A stretch of 64,000 nt of DNA, taken from positions 1,674,001 through 1,738,000 of the forward strand of contig JAGMWG010000006.1 in NCBI GenBank assembly GCA_020744225.1, read 5' to 3'. This DNA comes from Paraphoma chrysanthemicola (Eukaryota > Ascomycota > Dothideomycetes > Pleosporales > Phaeosphaeriaceae). Position numbers and translations under genes: made by a program. The notes below the pieces were generated by a model. That model did not search any database and was not told the DNA's origin. It saw only the letters and a list, made by a program, of their open reading frames with translations. Below, piece by piece: positions 21,084 to 31,397 of the stretch; position 1 is the stretch's first letter; the number at the start of each line of letters is the position of its first letter.

Positions 21084-22838
21084 ATGTCCAGCCCTTCGAA
21101 GACCACAAACGATGCGTCGTCCTCGCAGCCCACCGGTGATCCGAACCCGCCGACCTATGCGTCCTTCTCGCCCTCTAGCCTAGGCCAGTCAACACCGCAG
21201 ACCAAGCTGCGCTCTGCGATACTGGTCCACCAGAAGTCGCCTCTCCTCGCCGCTACACCGCCACAGATCACCCGCGTGCTTGCATACTCGCACCCTTTCA
21301 TCCTACCTCTAAACAAGTTTGTTGGGCTGCTGACATGGACGACTGGAGACCCGTGGGAGAGCTTCCTCCTGGTCGCGAGCTTCTGGGCAATTGTCATGTA
21401 TGGCGACGTCGTGACAAGATATGCGGGGCCCATCATCGTCGTATCAGGCTTGATCCTGGGCATGTACACGCGGAGATACTCGCCGCTGTCCTCGACCGGG
21501 TGGACGGGCGAGAAGGGACAGAAGCAGCACAAGCGGGCCGAGTCCGACAGCGACATCAAGCATCACAAGAGTCTGGAAGAGATTGTGGATAGTCTCAAGC
21601 TGTTCACGTCACGCTGCAACATACTGCTGGATCCCTTTCTTCGGTTAACCGACTTCCTCTCGACACAACGGACCGCAACATCAGCCACAACTCGACCTGC
21701 ACTGACCGTTCTGTTCATTCGGATACTCTTCGTTCTTCCAATATGGATCGCCCTGACACTTCCGCCTTTCTACATACTATCGACCAAGCGCGTAGTCCTA
21801 GCAGTCGGCACAGTCATGCTCAGCTGGCATTCCCGTCCAGCACGAGTCACACGATCACTTCTGTGGAGGTCAAGAACGACGCGGCGGACCTGCGCCTTCA
21901 TCACAGGTCTGAACTTTGGCGAGATTGTGTCTGCGGACAGGAAAGGAGCACCACCGCTACCGCCGCGCAAGAAGAGCACACAAGAAGTGGCGGCTTCGCT
22001 AGCGGCTAAGCGCCGTCCAGAGTCGACCGGCGTGCGCTTCACATTTTCAATATATGAGAATCAGCGGCGATGGCTTGGCATTGGCTGGACCTCATCCATG
22101 CTTGCCTATGAGCGCGCCTCGTGGACGGATGAACACCTCAACTCTGTGCCACCAAAGGACCAGTTTGAATTACCGGAGGTTGAAGGCGGCCACTCAAGAT
22201 GGCGGTGGGTTCAGGGCAGTGAGTGGAAGATTGAAGTCGGTGACAAGGACAGCAAGAGCCTTAAGAACGTCTCTGCAGAGGAAGCTGGGTGGATATATTA
22301 CGATAACAAGGTAGGCCTTCGTGCACACTACGCTCAGCTCCGAACTAAATGTCACCAGTGGCGGGATGGTCGAAGAGGCCAGGATGGCTGGGGCCGCTAC
22401 ACGCGTCGGAGAAAGTGGTATCGTGATGCCGAGCTTGTTGAAGCTACGCCATCGACAGAGGTCACTCCTGTGCCGACGCCAAAGTACAATCCCATCGAAG
22501 ACACGGCAGATCCTGATCCGAATCATCTTGCCAGGCTCTCGTCAAATCTCAGCGTGCCGTCAAGCACCGAACCGACGCTTGTTGATGACCATGAGTACGC
22601 TGCGTCAGTGGTATCGGATACAGATGCTGCAAGCACAAAGTCTAAGCGGAGCTGGTTCAAGAAGAAAAGAAGTAAGAGTACCAGCGGGAGTGTAAGTAAC
22701 GCCACGATAGCAAGCTCGACGAGTACAAATGTCAGCCAGAGAAGTGACGAGGACGACTTGCATAGTCCGCTTGAGAGGACAGTAAGGGAGGATGAGTGGA
22801 GACTCGGAGACGATATAAGGCAACACCTCGATATCTAG
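21084..22838 (+). CDS. Pex30-type (Pex23 family) peroxisomal/ER membrane protein with dysferlin domain
   Basis: Two exons, 21084-22310 and 22359-22838, give 568 residues. The 48-nt intron (GTAGGC...CACCAG, branch ACTAAA) contains no stop and is a multiple of three, so the frame reads straight through it. Removing it joins IYYDNK to WRDGRRGQDGWGRYTRRRKWYR, the expected dysferlin C-motif. Hydrophobic segments lie near residues 75-135 (SFLLVASFWAIVMYGDVV..., PIIVVSGLILGMY) and 210-255 (VLFIRILFVLPIWIALTLPPFYIL). The dysferlin N-motif (ENQRRWLGIGWTSSML) is near 320. The tail is Ser/Thr-rich. The family shapes ER subdomains where peroxisomes and lipid droplets form and controls peroxisome number and size. 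Confidence 0.88.
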   Translation: MSSPSKTTNDASSSQPTGDPNPPTYASFSPSSLGQSTPQTKLRSAILVHQKSPLLAATPPQITRVLAYSHPFILPLNKFVGLLTWTTGDPWESFLLVASFWAIVMYGDVVTRYAGPIIVVSGLILGMYTRRYSPLSSTGWTGEKGQKQHKRAESDSDIKHHKSLEEIVDSLKLFTSRCNILLDPFLRLTDFLSTQRTATSATTRPALTVLFIRILFVLPIWIALTLPPFYILSTKRVVLAVGTVMLSWHSRPARVTRSLLWRSRTTRRTCAFITGLNFGEIVSADRKGAPPLPPRKKSTQEVAASLAAKRRPESTGVRFTFSIYENQRRWLGIGWTSSMLAYERASWTDEHLNSVPPKDQFELPEVEGGHSRWRWVQGSEWKIEVGDKDSKSLKNVSAEEAGWIYYDNKVGLRAHYAQLRTKCHQWRDGRRGQDGWGRYTRRRKWYRDAELVEATPSTEVTPVPTPKYNPIEDTADPDPNHLARLSSNLSVPSSTEPTLVDDHEYAASVVSDTDAASTKSKRSWFKKKRSKSTSGSVSNATIASSTSTNVSQRSDEDDLHSPLERTVREDEWRLGDDIRQHLDI

Positions 22839-24601
22839 ATACACACTATCAGCGATTTGACCTCTCGAGCAACTTCATCATCACCACTCTCTTGACCCAG
22901 AGACATGTCTCGGACGCTCATTGTTCTCCCGGTAGCAGACCGCGATATGTCATCGCTGTCGACAAGAATATGGTCGCTAACATATCGCGATATGTTATCG
23001 TCAAAGACATGGTCTCGAAGAAGGGAGAGTGGCGACTTCATCTCAATCCCATGACACTTCTCCTCACCATCATCCCAGCTGAACGGAACCCGTGTATCAA
23101 AGCGTGTAATATCGATTGTGAATGTCAAGAATCGACCAGCGCCAGCAGCGCTTCACACACAAAAGTTCCCACACACATGACAGCTAGCCTCACTTATCAA
23201 CGTGGGAGAGCCTCACCTCCCAAGCGCCACGGACTTCGCCTCCAATCCCAACCATGCACCTCTCCAAACCTAATCCCCAAACCTCTCCAAGCCAATCTCT
23301 CCCACGCCAGGAACACTTCTCCGCAACAAGTCTCGTCTCCTTGGTCACAAGACGCTCACGTGTGAGGCACTTTTATCGATGTACCGCCCGTACCGCCGAC
23401 GATCCGACCACGTGCAGTGTACCACCATTTCGTAGCGCCTTACCATGATTGGCTTCCCGCAGCGCTAGGGCAAGTGTATGTACTGGGTCGGTCCGTTTCA
23501 CGTGGGGAGGATTTGGGACAGATGAACATGTGTGTCTTACGTATGTACGCAAGCGAACTAGTCATTCAGATCCAAGTTGATCATACAGTAGACAGACAAC
23601 CTTCGGGCTCGATGGAGTAGCATATCCCAGACATGTGAAACTACGTACAATTTAGATTAAACACTAGCTAGACCCATTTTCAAAGTCACTTGCTGCTCGA
23701 AACTCGACGTGTAAAGCTCACACTCGTCAGCCGCGGGTAGTCCCAACGACCATCTCTGGGCGTGCATATGCACGCTGCCAACAAGCGGGGTTTACATGTG
23801 TAGTGTCACATCAGCTGCACTCTTGGACTAGGTCCGGTTAACCAAACGAGCCAGTAGGCGGGTTATGTAGCCACTTGATAACAGGGCAAACTAAGCTTAA
23901 TCCCCACGTTTGTCCCGCTGCCCGTGCGGTCGGGTCCGCGGTGTTGTGGGGACTGTTTGGATTTGGGGGCGATTGGGGACGGTGGTGTAGCTGGGTACAC
24001 GCTCATAGGCTGAACTTGAGTGTGAATTTGGCTGGGCTGTTGGCCTGAGAAGGAAGGGAATGAAGCGAGATAGACTCAGAGCCAGTGCTTTGCGCATGTG
24101 CTCGCTCCTCGAAGTGATGAGTTATGCATGCGCTGTGTTTCTTGCCTGATAACATGGCACCTGCAGTATCTGCGTTGGGCTGGCGAGTGAGAGCTAGTGT
24201 GCTTGCTCTCAACGGATACACTGCCAGGCAGAGTAAGCCGAAGATACCCAGGTAATGCCAGCTCGAGCTTGAAGCAAGACCACGGCGCCCCGAGAACACA
24301 TAGTGTGGGGTTTGCCAGCCTGGTTCGTATCCAATCCACCATCTAGCCAATGTGCCTCCACTCCACTCAGCCCGATCCAGCCAACCAGTATCTTCCTCTC
24401 CCTCCATCTGCCATTCGTTCAAGCTGATCGTCGGTCCAGGAAGCCAGGCTACGACTACGGCAGTGCAGTGGAGCCACGGGCTTGGACTCCAGTGGAGTCG
24501 TCAGCGTGGGTATGTAGTGACATATCGGGATGTTACTGGTGGCGATAGGGAGCGCAAAAGTCGCGCATGATCAAGCCCCATCCGAGAGGGATAGGAAGGG
24601 C
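22839..24601. other. Long intergenic region (1.8 kb) upstream of the metallothionein gene
   Basis: No convincing gene. It contains a 20-bp perfect palindrome (22978-22997), a related pair of imperfect repeats around it, and an inverted repeat GACTCCA-g-TGGAGTC at 24485-24499, about 220 bases upstream of the metallothionein ATG. The minus-strand open frame 24003-24422 begins with TTG and has no domain. Confidence 0.5.
22978..22997. repeat. 20-bp perfect palindrome
   Basis: The sequence taacatatcg followed by its exact reverse complement. The half-site gcgatatgtNatcg also occurs at 22942-22955, so a related sequence appears twice within 60 bases. It could be a site for a dimeric DNA-binding protein, or a decayed repeat. 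Confidence 0.6.
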
Positions 24602-24609
24602 TATATAAA
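24602..24609 (+). promoter_or_regulatory. TATA box of the metallothionein gene
   Basis: TATATAAA lies 111 bases upstream of the ATG at 24720, a plausible distance for a fungal gene with a leader of 60-80 bases. A strong TATA box suits a highly inducible gene. Confidence 0.6.
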
Positions 24610-24719
24610 CCCCTCGATGGGAGCGTACCTTGATGGTCAACCTGCTCATCAACTATCCAAGTCCAATACACCACATCCAACAAACGTTTATATAACACCG
24701 CCCGATTTATCCAATCAAC

Positions 24720-25036
24720 ATGTCTCCCTGGTACGTTGCCACCCAAACGCATCTATCGCCGATGCTGCAATCCAATCATGGTCGTGTGTTGCATACAGAC
24801 TCAGCTGCACTGTCGGACTGGATCGGGTCTAGCTTTAGCACCATGATGTCCACTCCGGCGTCGACCAGTTCCAAAATTGAGAGTTGATTTGCTAACGTAT
24901 GGGACCACAGCGACTGCTCATCTTGCTCGTGCTCCGGCAGCTGCGACGGATGCAACTGCAGCACCTGCTCCGTGAGTTTACCCTTAGTAGTCATGTGGCG
25001 AGAGAGTGTGATTGGCTAATCATGGGATAGCACTAA
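24720..25036 (+). CDS. Small copper-type metallothionein, 25 aa in three exons
   Basis: Exons 24720-24730, 24911-24971 and 25031-25036. Intron 1 is 180 nt (GTACGT...CCACAG, branch GCTAAC) and intron 2 is 59 nt (GTGAGT...GATAG, branch GCTAAT). The 25-residue product has eight cysteines at positions 4, 6, 9, 11, 15, 18, 20 and 23, giving three Cys-X-Cys and three Cys-X2-Cys pairs; the rest is mostly Ser, Gly and Asp, with no aromatic residues. Size and spacing resemble the 26-residue copper metallothionein of Neurospora crassa, which has seven cysteines. Expected role: cytosolic binding and detoxification of Cu(I) and perhaps Zn or Cd. A TATA box lies upstream. The C-terminal residue depends on the second intron, so the last codon is less certain. 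Confidence 0.82.
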
Positions 25037-25431
25037 ATACCACCACGGCAAAGACAATAAGGAGAAGGATGAATGCTGGGAACGGATGGGATGAGAGGAT
25101 GGAACATGTTGGAAGATGATAGCTTGAAACCAATCAACATTCTTTTGAATACCAGTACTTGTGCTCAGATATCAGCCATATCGTGAGTGACGTCGTGGCC
25201 GAGAAGTGATACATATACTGTACATGCTTTCACCAACATGGCTTCCATATCAACGTCTCCATGGCTCATCATGGTCGGTGTGCTCGTTCTTACGTGCTCT
25301 GGCATCTCTTCGCAGAGTTGATCATACGCCTTCAGAGCTCTGAGCCGTCTTGGCAGGACTCGATGTCTCGTTCATCCTCAGACGTTGTCTCCGTTTAGAA
25401 ATCCGCCGCGCTTCCCGTTCGTAGCACATCT
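25037..25431. other. Intergenic, nothing recognised
   Basis: About 395 bases with the 3' flanks of the metallothionein gene and of the convergent amidase gene. Confidence 0.5.
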
Positions 25432-27369
25432 TTAAGCCTCACCTACACCCACGAACCTTACACGACCTTCTCTGTGGCGCACTCTTGGGTTTTCCAAGAG
25501 CCGAAGACGATTGTTCCGAACCGAGCGCGCATCCCCAGGCAGAGTGGTTGCTTTGGCCAAGCCTTCTGCCTCCGTAGCCTTACGTTGTGCGGTCATCTGA
25601 TCATGAAACACCTCCTCTGCAGCAAGCGGGTCGTCCTCCGTGGCAAACTTGGCGATGTACTCTTCGCGAGTCCAAGGCATGTTTTTTGCTGCTTCTTCAA
25701 GATGTTTTGGTCCTAGAACGTCGTGGAATAGCTTGCCCAGCTTCTCTTTGCTCTCCTCGAATATGGGAATGGCTTCTGCAATCGTGATACCTAGAATTGC
25801 CGCGAGATCACCGTACTTTTTGCGCTCATTTACTGTCGACTTGCCAAAGGAGCTTTCGCCCCATGCGGTCAGGTCGGGTCCAGCGTAGCATTGCATGGTC
25901 TTGCACACGCCGGAAAGTTGTTGTGCTGCATGGAGGACGAGCTTGTCGTCCCCATATTGGCCAATGATTTGGATCCCAGCAGAGTCCTCGATGTTGTGGT
26001 CTCCATGAATTGCGCCTCGCTCTTCTTTCGTGATGGGAACTGGCACACTGATAGCTGGTAGGCCAGCGAGACTTGCTGGGACGGTGAAGACATCGTTCAT
26101 GTAGGACTGTATTGAATCCTGCGCTCGGACCTCTGACAAAGATGGCGCTAGAGTTGGGGCTGTTGGGCAGATCACTACATCCACCTGGTCCTCCGTCGTT
26201 GTAATGTGTGCAGCATCATCAACCAAGGGATTCACTTTCGCGAAGACCTTGTTGAAATCTTCCTGCACCGTCCTTCGGACCTTCTGGGCCTGAATAAAGT
26301 AGTTGTCGATTGCCTGCGCACTGAGCGAAAACGCTCCGAGTAGAATGCGGCGCTGGACCTCTGCGCCGAACCCATCACCACGGGTCTTTGCGAAGAGCAC
26401 GCTCTCCGGCGTTCCATCAAGACCCTCCGCCCGACTGCCAAAGCGAACACCATCATACTTGGCTAGGTTACTAGAGGCTTCTGCTGGTGCCAAAATGTAG
26501 TATGCAGAGAGTGCATTGTGTGTTGAAGGCAATCGAACAGGATGTAGCGTGTGCCCTTTCCCTGCCAAACCTTTCAATGCGCGAACCCAAGCATTTCGCA
26601 CAGCGGGCTGCAAGGTTGCAATATTGTAGTCTAGAGGTATGCCGATACGCAAAGAAGTGGTCGGCTCTCTATTGGATTCTAGCCGCGCGCGAGTCGAAGG
26701 CGGTAACGAAGTCGGATCTTTTGGATCGTACACGTTGAGCTTGTCAAAGACATTACCAATGATCTGAGCATTCTTGGCGAATATTCCGACGGTGTCTAAT
26801 GAATTCGCATACGCAAGGACGCCCCATCGCGAGAGAAGTCCATAGCTTGGCTTGAAGCCATAGACTCCCGTGTATGCTGCAGGTAGTCTGACGGAGCCAC
26901 CCGTGTCTGTTCCCAGCGCTGCCCAGCACTGTGCACTTGCGACGGCCAGCGCGCTGCCCCCCGAGCTGCCACCTGCGCTTCTTTCTTCTCCTTCATATCT
27001 CTGCAACCTTGCTGGTCCGGCGTGGGAGTTTATGGTATGCGACCCCATTCCAAACTCGTCCATGTTGGTCTTGCCCACCACCACAGCGCCTGCATCGCGC
27101 AGGAGCTCCACTACCGTTGCGTCATATGGGCTCACAAAGTCTTTGAGTATTCCCGAAGCAGCAGTAGTTTTCAGGTCTTTTGTGCATATGTTGTCCTTGA
27201 TCGCGATCGGGGAATAGCGGAAGCTATCGAGTTCACCATCTTTTTGTTGTCGTGCGGATTTCGGTGGATGGGATAATGACGTCGTATCTATGCGCGAGAC
27301 GAACGCATTGAGGTGTGCATATTTGATCTGGTTGAGTGTGTATTGCTTCGCATGACTAAGGAAGGACAT
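25432..27369 (-). CDS. HER2: Glutamyl-tRNA(Gln) amidotransferase subunit A, mitochondrial (GatA/HER2)
   Basis: Intronless, 645 residues from ATG 27369. The amidase signature is complete: catalytic Lys58 in SPIAIKDN, the glycine/serine loop GGSSGG at 133-138 with the cis-Ser, and the nucleophile in TDTGGSVRLPAA near residue 159. These form the Ser-cisSer-Lys triad. The opening MSFLSHAKQYTLNQIKYAHLNAF and DNICT stretch match the GatA branch rather than general amidases. GatA with GatB and GatF makes Gln-tRNA(Gln) from misacylated Glu-tRNA(Gln) in mitochondria, releasing ammonia from glutamine. A C-terminal extension of about 100 residues beyond the bacterial enzyme is Lys/Glu-rich. The N-terminus is only weakly like a mitochondrial presequence. 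Confidence 0.93.
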   Translation of the reverse strand: MSFLSHAKQYTLNQIKYAHLNAFVSRIDTTSLSHPPKSARQQKDGELDSFRYSPIAIKDNICTKDLKTTAASGILKDFVSPYDATVVELLRDAGAVVVGKTNMDEFGMGSHTINSHAGPARLQRYEGEERSAGGSSGGSALAVASAQCWAALGTDTGGSVRLPAAYTGVYGFKPSYGLLSRWGVLAYANSLDTVGIFAKNAQIIGNVFDKLNVYDPKDPTSLPPSTRARLESNREPTTSLRIGIPLDYNIATLQPAVRNAWVRALKGLAGKGHTLHPVRLPSTHNALSAYYILAPAEASSNLAKYDGVRFGSRAEGLDGTPESVLFAKTRGDGFGAEVQRRILLGAFSLSAQAIDNYFIQAQKVRRTVQEDFNKVFAKVNPLVDDAAHITTTEDQVDVVICPTAPTLAPSLSEVRAQDSIQSYMNDVFTVPASLAGLPAISVPVPITKEERGAIHGDHNIEDSAGIQIIGQYGDDKLVLHAAQQLSGVCKTMQCYAGPDLTAWGESSFGKSTVNERKKYGDLAAILGITIAEAIPIFEESKEKLGKLFHDVLGPKHLEEAAKNMPWTREEYIAKFATEDDPLAAEEVFHDQMTAQRKATEAEGLAKATTLPGDARSVRNNRLRLLENPRVRHREGRVRFVGVGEA

Positions 27370-27772
27370 TGAGGTTGGGAAGCATTGCCGTCGCGTGGGC
27401 GCAATCGTGGAGTTGGATGTCGTGAACGCTGAGCAGAGTGATGATGCGAGTCAAGCGGTGGACCCACATTTCCGTTCTTGACTCGGTCGGCTCAAGCCAC
27501 CTCAACTGGTCACCACCAATTCCTCCTCCATACATTGAACAATTGCAAGTTGTAGTGAGCATTCTTTCCATTTAAACCAAGAACTGTAGGAATGACTATT
27601 TTTACACAAGCAGCCGCTACCATGTCGATCTTTGACATGCAATGTCGACATGACGACTAGGTCTTACACCTGCAATGACTCAATATGATTCAAGGAATGT
27701 ACAAAAGGCGTGAACACCATTCTCAAAAGCTAGAAACACCTATCTTCTAGTAAACCTTGAAAATTGTACATC
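27370..27772. promoter_or_regulatory. Divergent intergenic region HER2 / PhzF
   Basis: About 400 bases between divergent starts. No specific element recognised. Confidence 0.4.
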
Positions 27773-28675
27773 ATGAAGCTATCTTTCACAACCGTCGACG
27801 TCTTCACCCCGACCCGCTACATCGGCAACCCCCTCGCCATCGTCCACGTCCCAGCATCTCTGCGCTCCCAACTGTTGGAAGACCAGAAGCAGAAAATTGC
27901 CCGCGAATTCAACTTCTCCGAAACCACCTTCCTCCACGAACACACCTCAGGCAGCGACACCGCAGACTTTGACATCTTCACCACCTCCTCCCGCATCACC
28001 TTCGCCGGCCACCCAACCATTGGGACATCAGTCTACGTCGCTCAACACGCCTTTAAATTCCCCGGTGTGACGAAACTACGTACCTTGGCCGGATCCATTC
28101 CGTTTACATTCGATGCCCAAACTGGTAAATCTACAGTCGCTATCCCGCACGATGTACACATCCACCGCGCAACTATTGCCCACCCAACTGAACCTAACAC
28201 ACCCGTGCCAATCGTGTCAATTGTAAAAGGCATGGCTTTCGGCCTGTGCCGCATGCCTGATCTCGAAGCCCTAGCAACACGTACAGGCCCGCTTCTCCCC
28301 GCGCAAGACCGGTACAAGCGCGAATACCTCGATATCGGGAGTGGATGGGACATTGGGTACACGGGGTCATTTTACTATGTTGATCTCGGTCTTGATCCTG
28401 AAGACCCCACTCGAAGGATACTGCGTACGCGGTCGATTCCTGCGTTTGAGGATCCGGGGACGGGGAGTGCGAGTGGGGCGTTGTGCTGCTATATTGCACT
28501 TAAGGAAGGTTTGAAGGGCCGTGTGGAGAGGTTTCATCTTATCCAAGGAGTGGATATGGGGAGGAGGTGTGATATCTATGTTGATGTTGAGATGGATGAG
28601 GAGGGTGGGGTTAAGGGGGTGGAGTTGAGTGGAATGGCAGTGGAGGTTATGGAGGGGGTTTTGACGGTGGAGTAG
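27773..28675 (+). CDS. PhzF-family isomerase/epimerase-like protein
   Basis: Intronless, 300 residues, the usual length. The start is ATG 27773 (MKLSFTTVDVFT); the frame is open a little upstream but without ATG. Family marks: the catalytic Glu near position 50 in REFNFSETTFL, ITFAGHPTIGTS (the conserved GHPT), and GTGSASGALCCYIA in the second half. The fold is two diaminopimelate-epimerase-like domains. The bacterial namesake isomerises trans-2,3-dihydro-3-hydroxyanthranilate in phenazine synthesis, but fungal members are mostly of unknown substrate and no phenazine genes are nearby. It converges with the HeLo-kinase gene, leaving 174 bases between stops. Confidence 0.9.
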   Translation: MKLSFTTVDVFTPTRYIGNPLAIVHVPASLRSQLLEDQKQKIAREFNFSETTFLHEHTSGSDTADFDIFTTSSRITFAGHPTIGTSVYVAQHAFKFPGVTKLRTLAGSIPFTFDAQTGKSTVAIPHDVHIHRATIAHPTEPNTPVPIVSIVKGMAFGLCRMPDLEALATRTGPLLPAQDRYKREYLDIGSGWDIGYTGSFYYVDLGLDPEDPTRRILRTRSIPAFEDPGTGSASGALCCYIALKEGLKGRVERFHLIQGVDMGRRCDIYVDVEMDEEGGVKGVELSGMAVEVMEGVLTVE

Positions 28676-28849
28676 GGTTGTCGATTGTTGGAATTACGGA
28701 GATTTGGTTCTGGGGGGATACCGCAGTATGCTTGCTGATAGAAGTTGCGACACTTCAGATTAAGGAGGATACATGATGCCAGAAAAAGAGCACCAGTCTA
28801 TAGATCAAGAAAGTCGAAGCCCAAGAATAACCGTTTACACACAACACTA

Positions 28850-30849
28850 CTACAAGCCCTTCAAGCTCGCCAATCTCTTGACAACCTTATCTCCAAACGC
28901 CGTCTGCAACGCCGCCGCAACCACACCCCTCCTCTCATCAGCCTCCCTATCCAGTCCAAACGCCTCGGGGCCCTCAAGACACGTCCTAATCACGCCCTCG
29001 ACCGTATTCCCCAGATAACTCTTCACAAACTGCAAATGCTGCGGCTCTTTGTTGACCAGCCGGTCTCTCACAGGCCAAGTATGCTTCGGCCGCGCTCTGT
29101 CGAGATTAATGGATAGGATCTGATCGATTGTTTTCCAGTGTGCGATTTCAAGCAACACGATGCCAAGAGAGTAGAGGTCGAATGACTTCTTGTACGACTC
29201 GCGACCTGTGCCGCTGTCTTCGCGATTCCCTGTGCTTTGGACGGTCGGGTGGCGGTAGATGTCTGCGCGGGGGTTATCTGTCGGGCGTTCGGTCATGTCG
29301 TCGTTTGTGGCGGGGCGCGAGTAGTCGAAGCCCGAGATGTATGGGTCTGCGTAGTTGATTTCAGACACGCCGGTCTCGTTGTTGAGCTTCTGGAAAAAGA
29401 GGATGTTGGCTGACCGGAGGCCTTTGTGTAGCCAGTCAACGGCGTGTAAGCGCTCGACTGTTTCGGCGAGGAGACGCATGAGGGTGATGCGGTCTGTTAG
29501 GGAGGGTATTTGACCTTGGAACTCTTCAATGAGCGAGAGAAGGGTGGTGGCTCTGGTGGATGGAGGTACGGAGGCGGGCTTTTCGAAAACGAGACCGAAG
29601 CGCGATTCGCGGTCTTCGCTTTCGTCGACAAAGTAGCCGAGACAGTGTGGCGCGCGGAAACGGACCATGCGGTTGTTCTGTTTTAGAAGTGCAGCAAGCT
29701 TCTTGACGCGAGCCAGGATCTTGGGGTTGACGTGGTCTTCAGGCTGGCCGGGACCTGGCAACTCATTGGGCTTCCACTCAATCCAGACAGACGTGTTGTT
29801 GTAGGTGGCTTCAGTACGATCTCCTTCCTCAACGTCATCCGGGAATGGCTCATTGTTGACGGTATGAATGTCCGTCAGGGACAGCTTTGTATCGCGAATA
29901 TGCTCCGCCAAGTGTGGAAGATCGATGGATTGTCCATACTCTTCGCTCACATACTGCGAGTCTTCAATTGCAAGATGCACAAACTTCTGCTGCGCCAAAG
30001 CACCTAAAGGCTGTGTGAGACGGCGGGTAGCGGGCCCAGCGATACCGTTGTAGAAGTCATACTCGGAGTCTTCAAGGTCCATGATCATACCGTGGGGTTG
30101 AGGTCTGAATGCAATGCGCTCAGACTGCCAGATCTGGACCATGTTCTCCATTTGCCTGTTCAAGAGGACAATCTGGTAATTCGTGTCCGTCTGCATCTGG
30201 ACCAGCGTGTCCATCTGAGCTCGGTCTAGTGCGGCATGCATCTTGTCATTAAAGTCAGAGAGCTTACTGATTAGACTCTCCATCTTCTTGTGGTCCCAGG
30301 ACGCCCATTTAATTCGTCTTGGGACATCGCCAGATTTCTTTAGCCAATCCAACGCTTTGATGACTAGTTGTTCCGCGCGTGGAAACTGGACGGTTTGTCT
30401 ACTGTACTCCGACATGCTGTCGCCGTTCTCGAGTAGTCGGTCTGAATCAATCTCAAAAGGTTCCGAGAGCTCCGATAGCAGAGGCTTCCGCAGCCTTGCG
30501 TACTTGCCGTCAAGACGGCCGAATGAGGCAAGAAGCTTCTTTTGCTGGTCTAAAATATCCATGATAAGACCTCTTGACATATTGCTGAGCACGAGATTCT
30601 CTTCAGTATAGTCCAGCTGGACTAATTTCCCCCAGTTCAGCAGACGATGCTCTTCAATCTTGAATTTCACCAGTAGAGCCTGGGCATCCCTCTCTAGGTG
30701 ACACGCATCTGCGATGAGCTCGTAGCCTGAAAGAAATTAGCATAAAGTCTTTCATACGGTGATAGAGTGAACGCCTTACCTTGGACACATCCTGCAAACG
30801 CCTGGAAAAAGAACGAAACAACAGCGATGGGCAGTTCGGCTCCTGACAT
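28850..30849 (-). CDS. HeLo-domain protein with C-terminal pseudokinase
   Basis: Two exons, 30849-30780 and 30726-28850 (53-nt intron GTAAGG...TTTCAG), give 648 residues. The N-terminus MSGAELPIAVVSFFFQAFAGC with the following helical region (about 1-210) fits the HeLo domain of the HET-s/prion-inhibition family, whose first helix inserts in membranes and kills the cell. Residues from about 300 form a protein-kinase-like fold, with VWIEWK as the likely ATP-lysine strand. The catalytic loop is HKGLRSANIL, so the HRD aspartate is Gly. The DFG site reads GFD. SFDLYSLGIVLLEIAHW is a normal helix F. It is therefore probably a catalytically dead sensor attached to a membrane-active executioner, as in animal MLKL. 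No amyloid motif is visible at the C-terminus. Confidence 0.85.
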
Positions 30850-31397
30850 GGCTGCGCTACACAGTGCGGAAGTCTATACAAATGCTAAGCCAAAATGGTC
30901 TATCGTAGGACTCTGAAAGGTGCGTCGAAGCGTATGATGCGCAACAAAAAGGCTGGGATCCAAAACATTTGCACGAGACACCAGGCTGCTACTTAACCAC
31001 ATGAGCCGATGAGGCTACACGTCGAGTCCTCCTGCAAGCGCGCAGCCACACTGAGCTCCGCCTCCAGCTGCATGCCCCAGGCCAATCGAGCGAGTCGCGA
31101 CGGTGGGGTCCGGTCAACATCATCTAGCCTGTAACATGACGGCGCATCTTGTACCCAAACCATTACTGGGGCCTGGGGCTGTGACAGGAGATTTATCGAT
31201 TCCAATCACTCTGCTTAGGAGCTTGGTGGTGGTGTCCAAGTGTGCACTGAAAGAAACCGTGACCGATCTAGCACAGCCACGCCCAAGCGCCACACTCACT
31301 CCTTCCGCCATCCCAAGCCGTCCATTCTGTACCACCAAAGCTCCAATTCCACACGCCAGACTCGACCGGTGACGATAGCAATTCCCCTTCCTCACCG
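30850..31397. promoter_or_regulatory. Divergent intergenic region HeLo gene / metallophosphoesterase
   Basis: About 550 bases, no recognised element; short frames on both strands are without motifs. Confidence 0.4.

Noticed and set aside
24003..24422. 139-codon minus-strand open frame upstream of the metallothionein gene
   Set aside because: It starts with TTG, has no motif, and lies in a region otherwise without coding signal.
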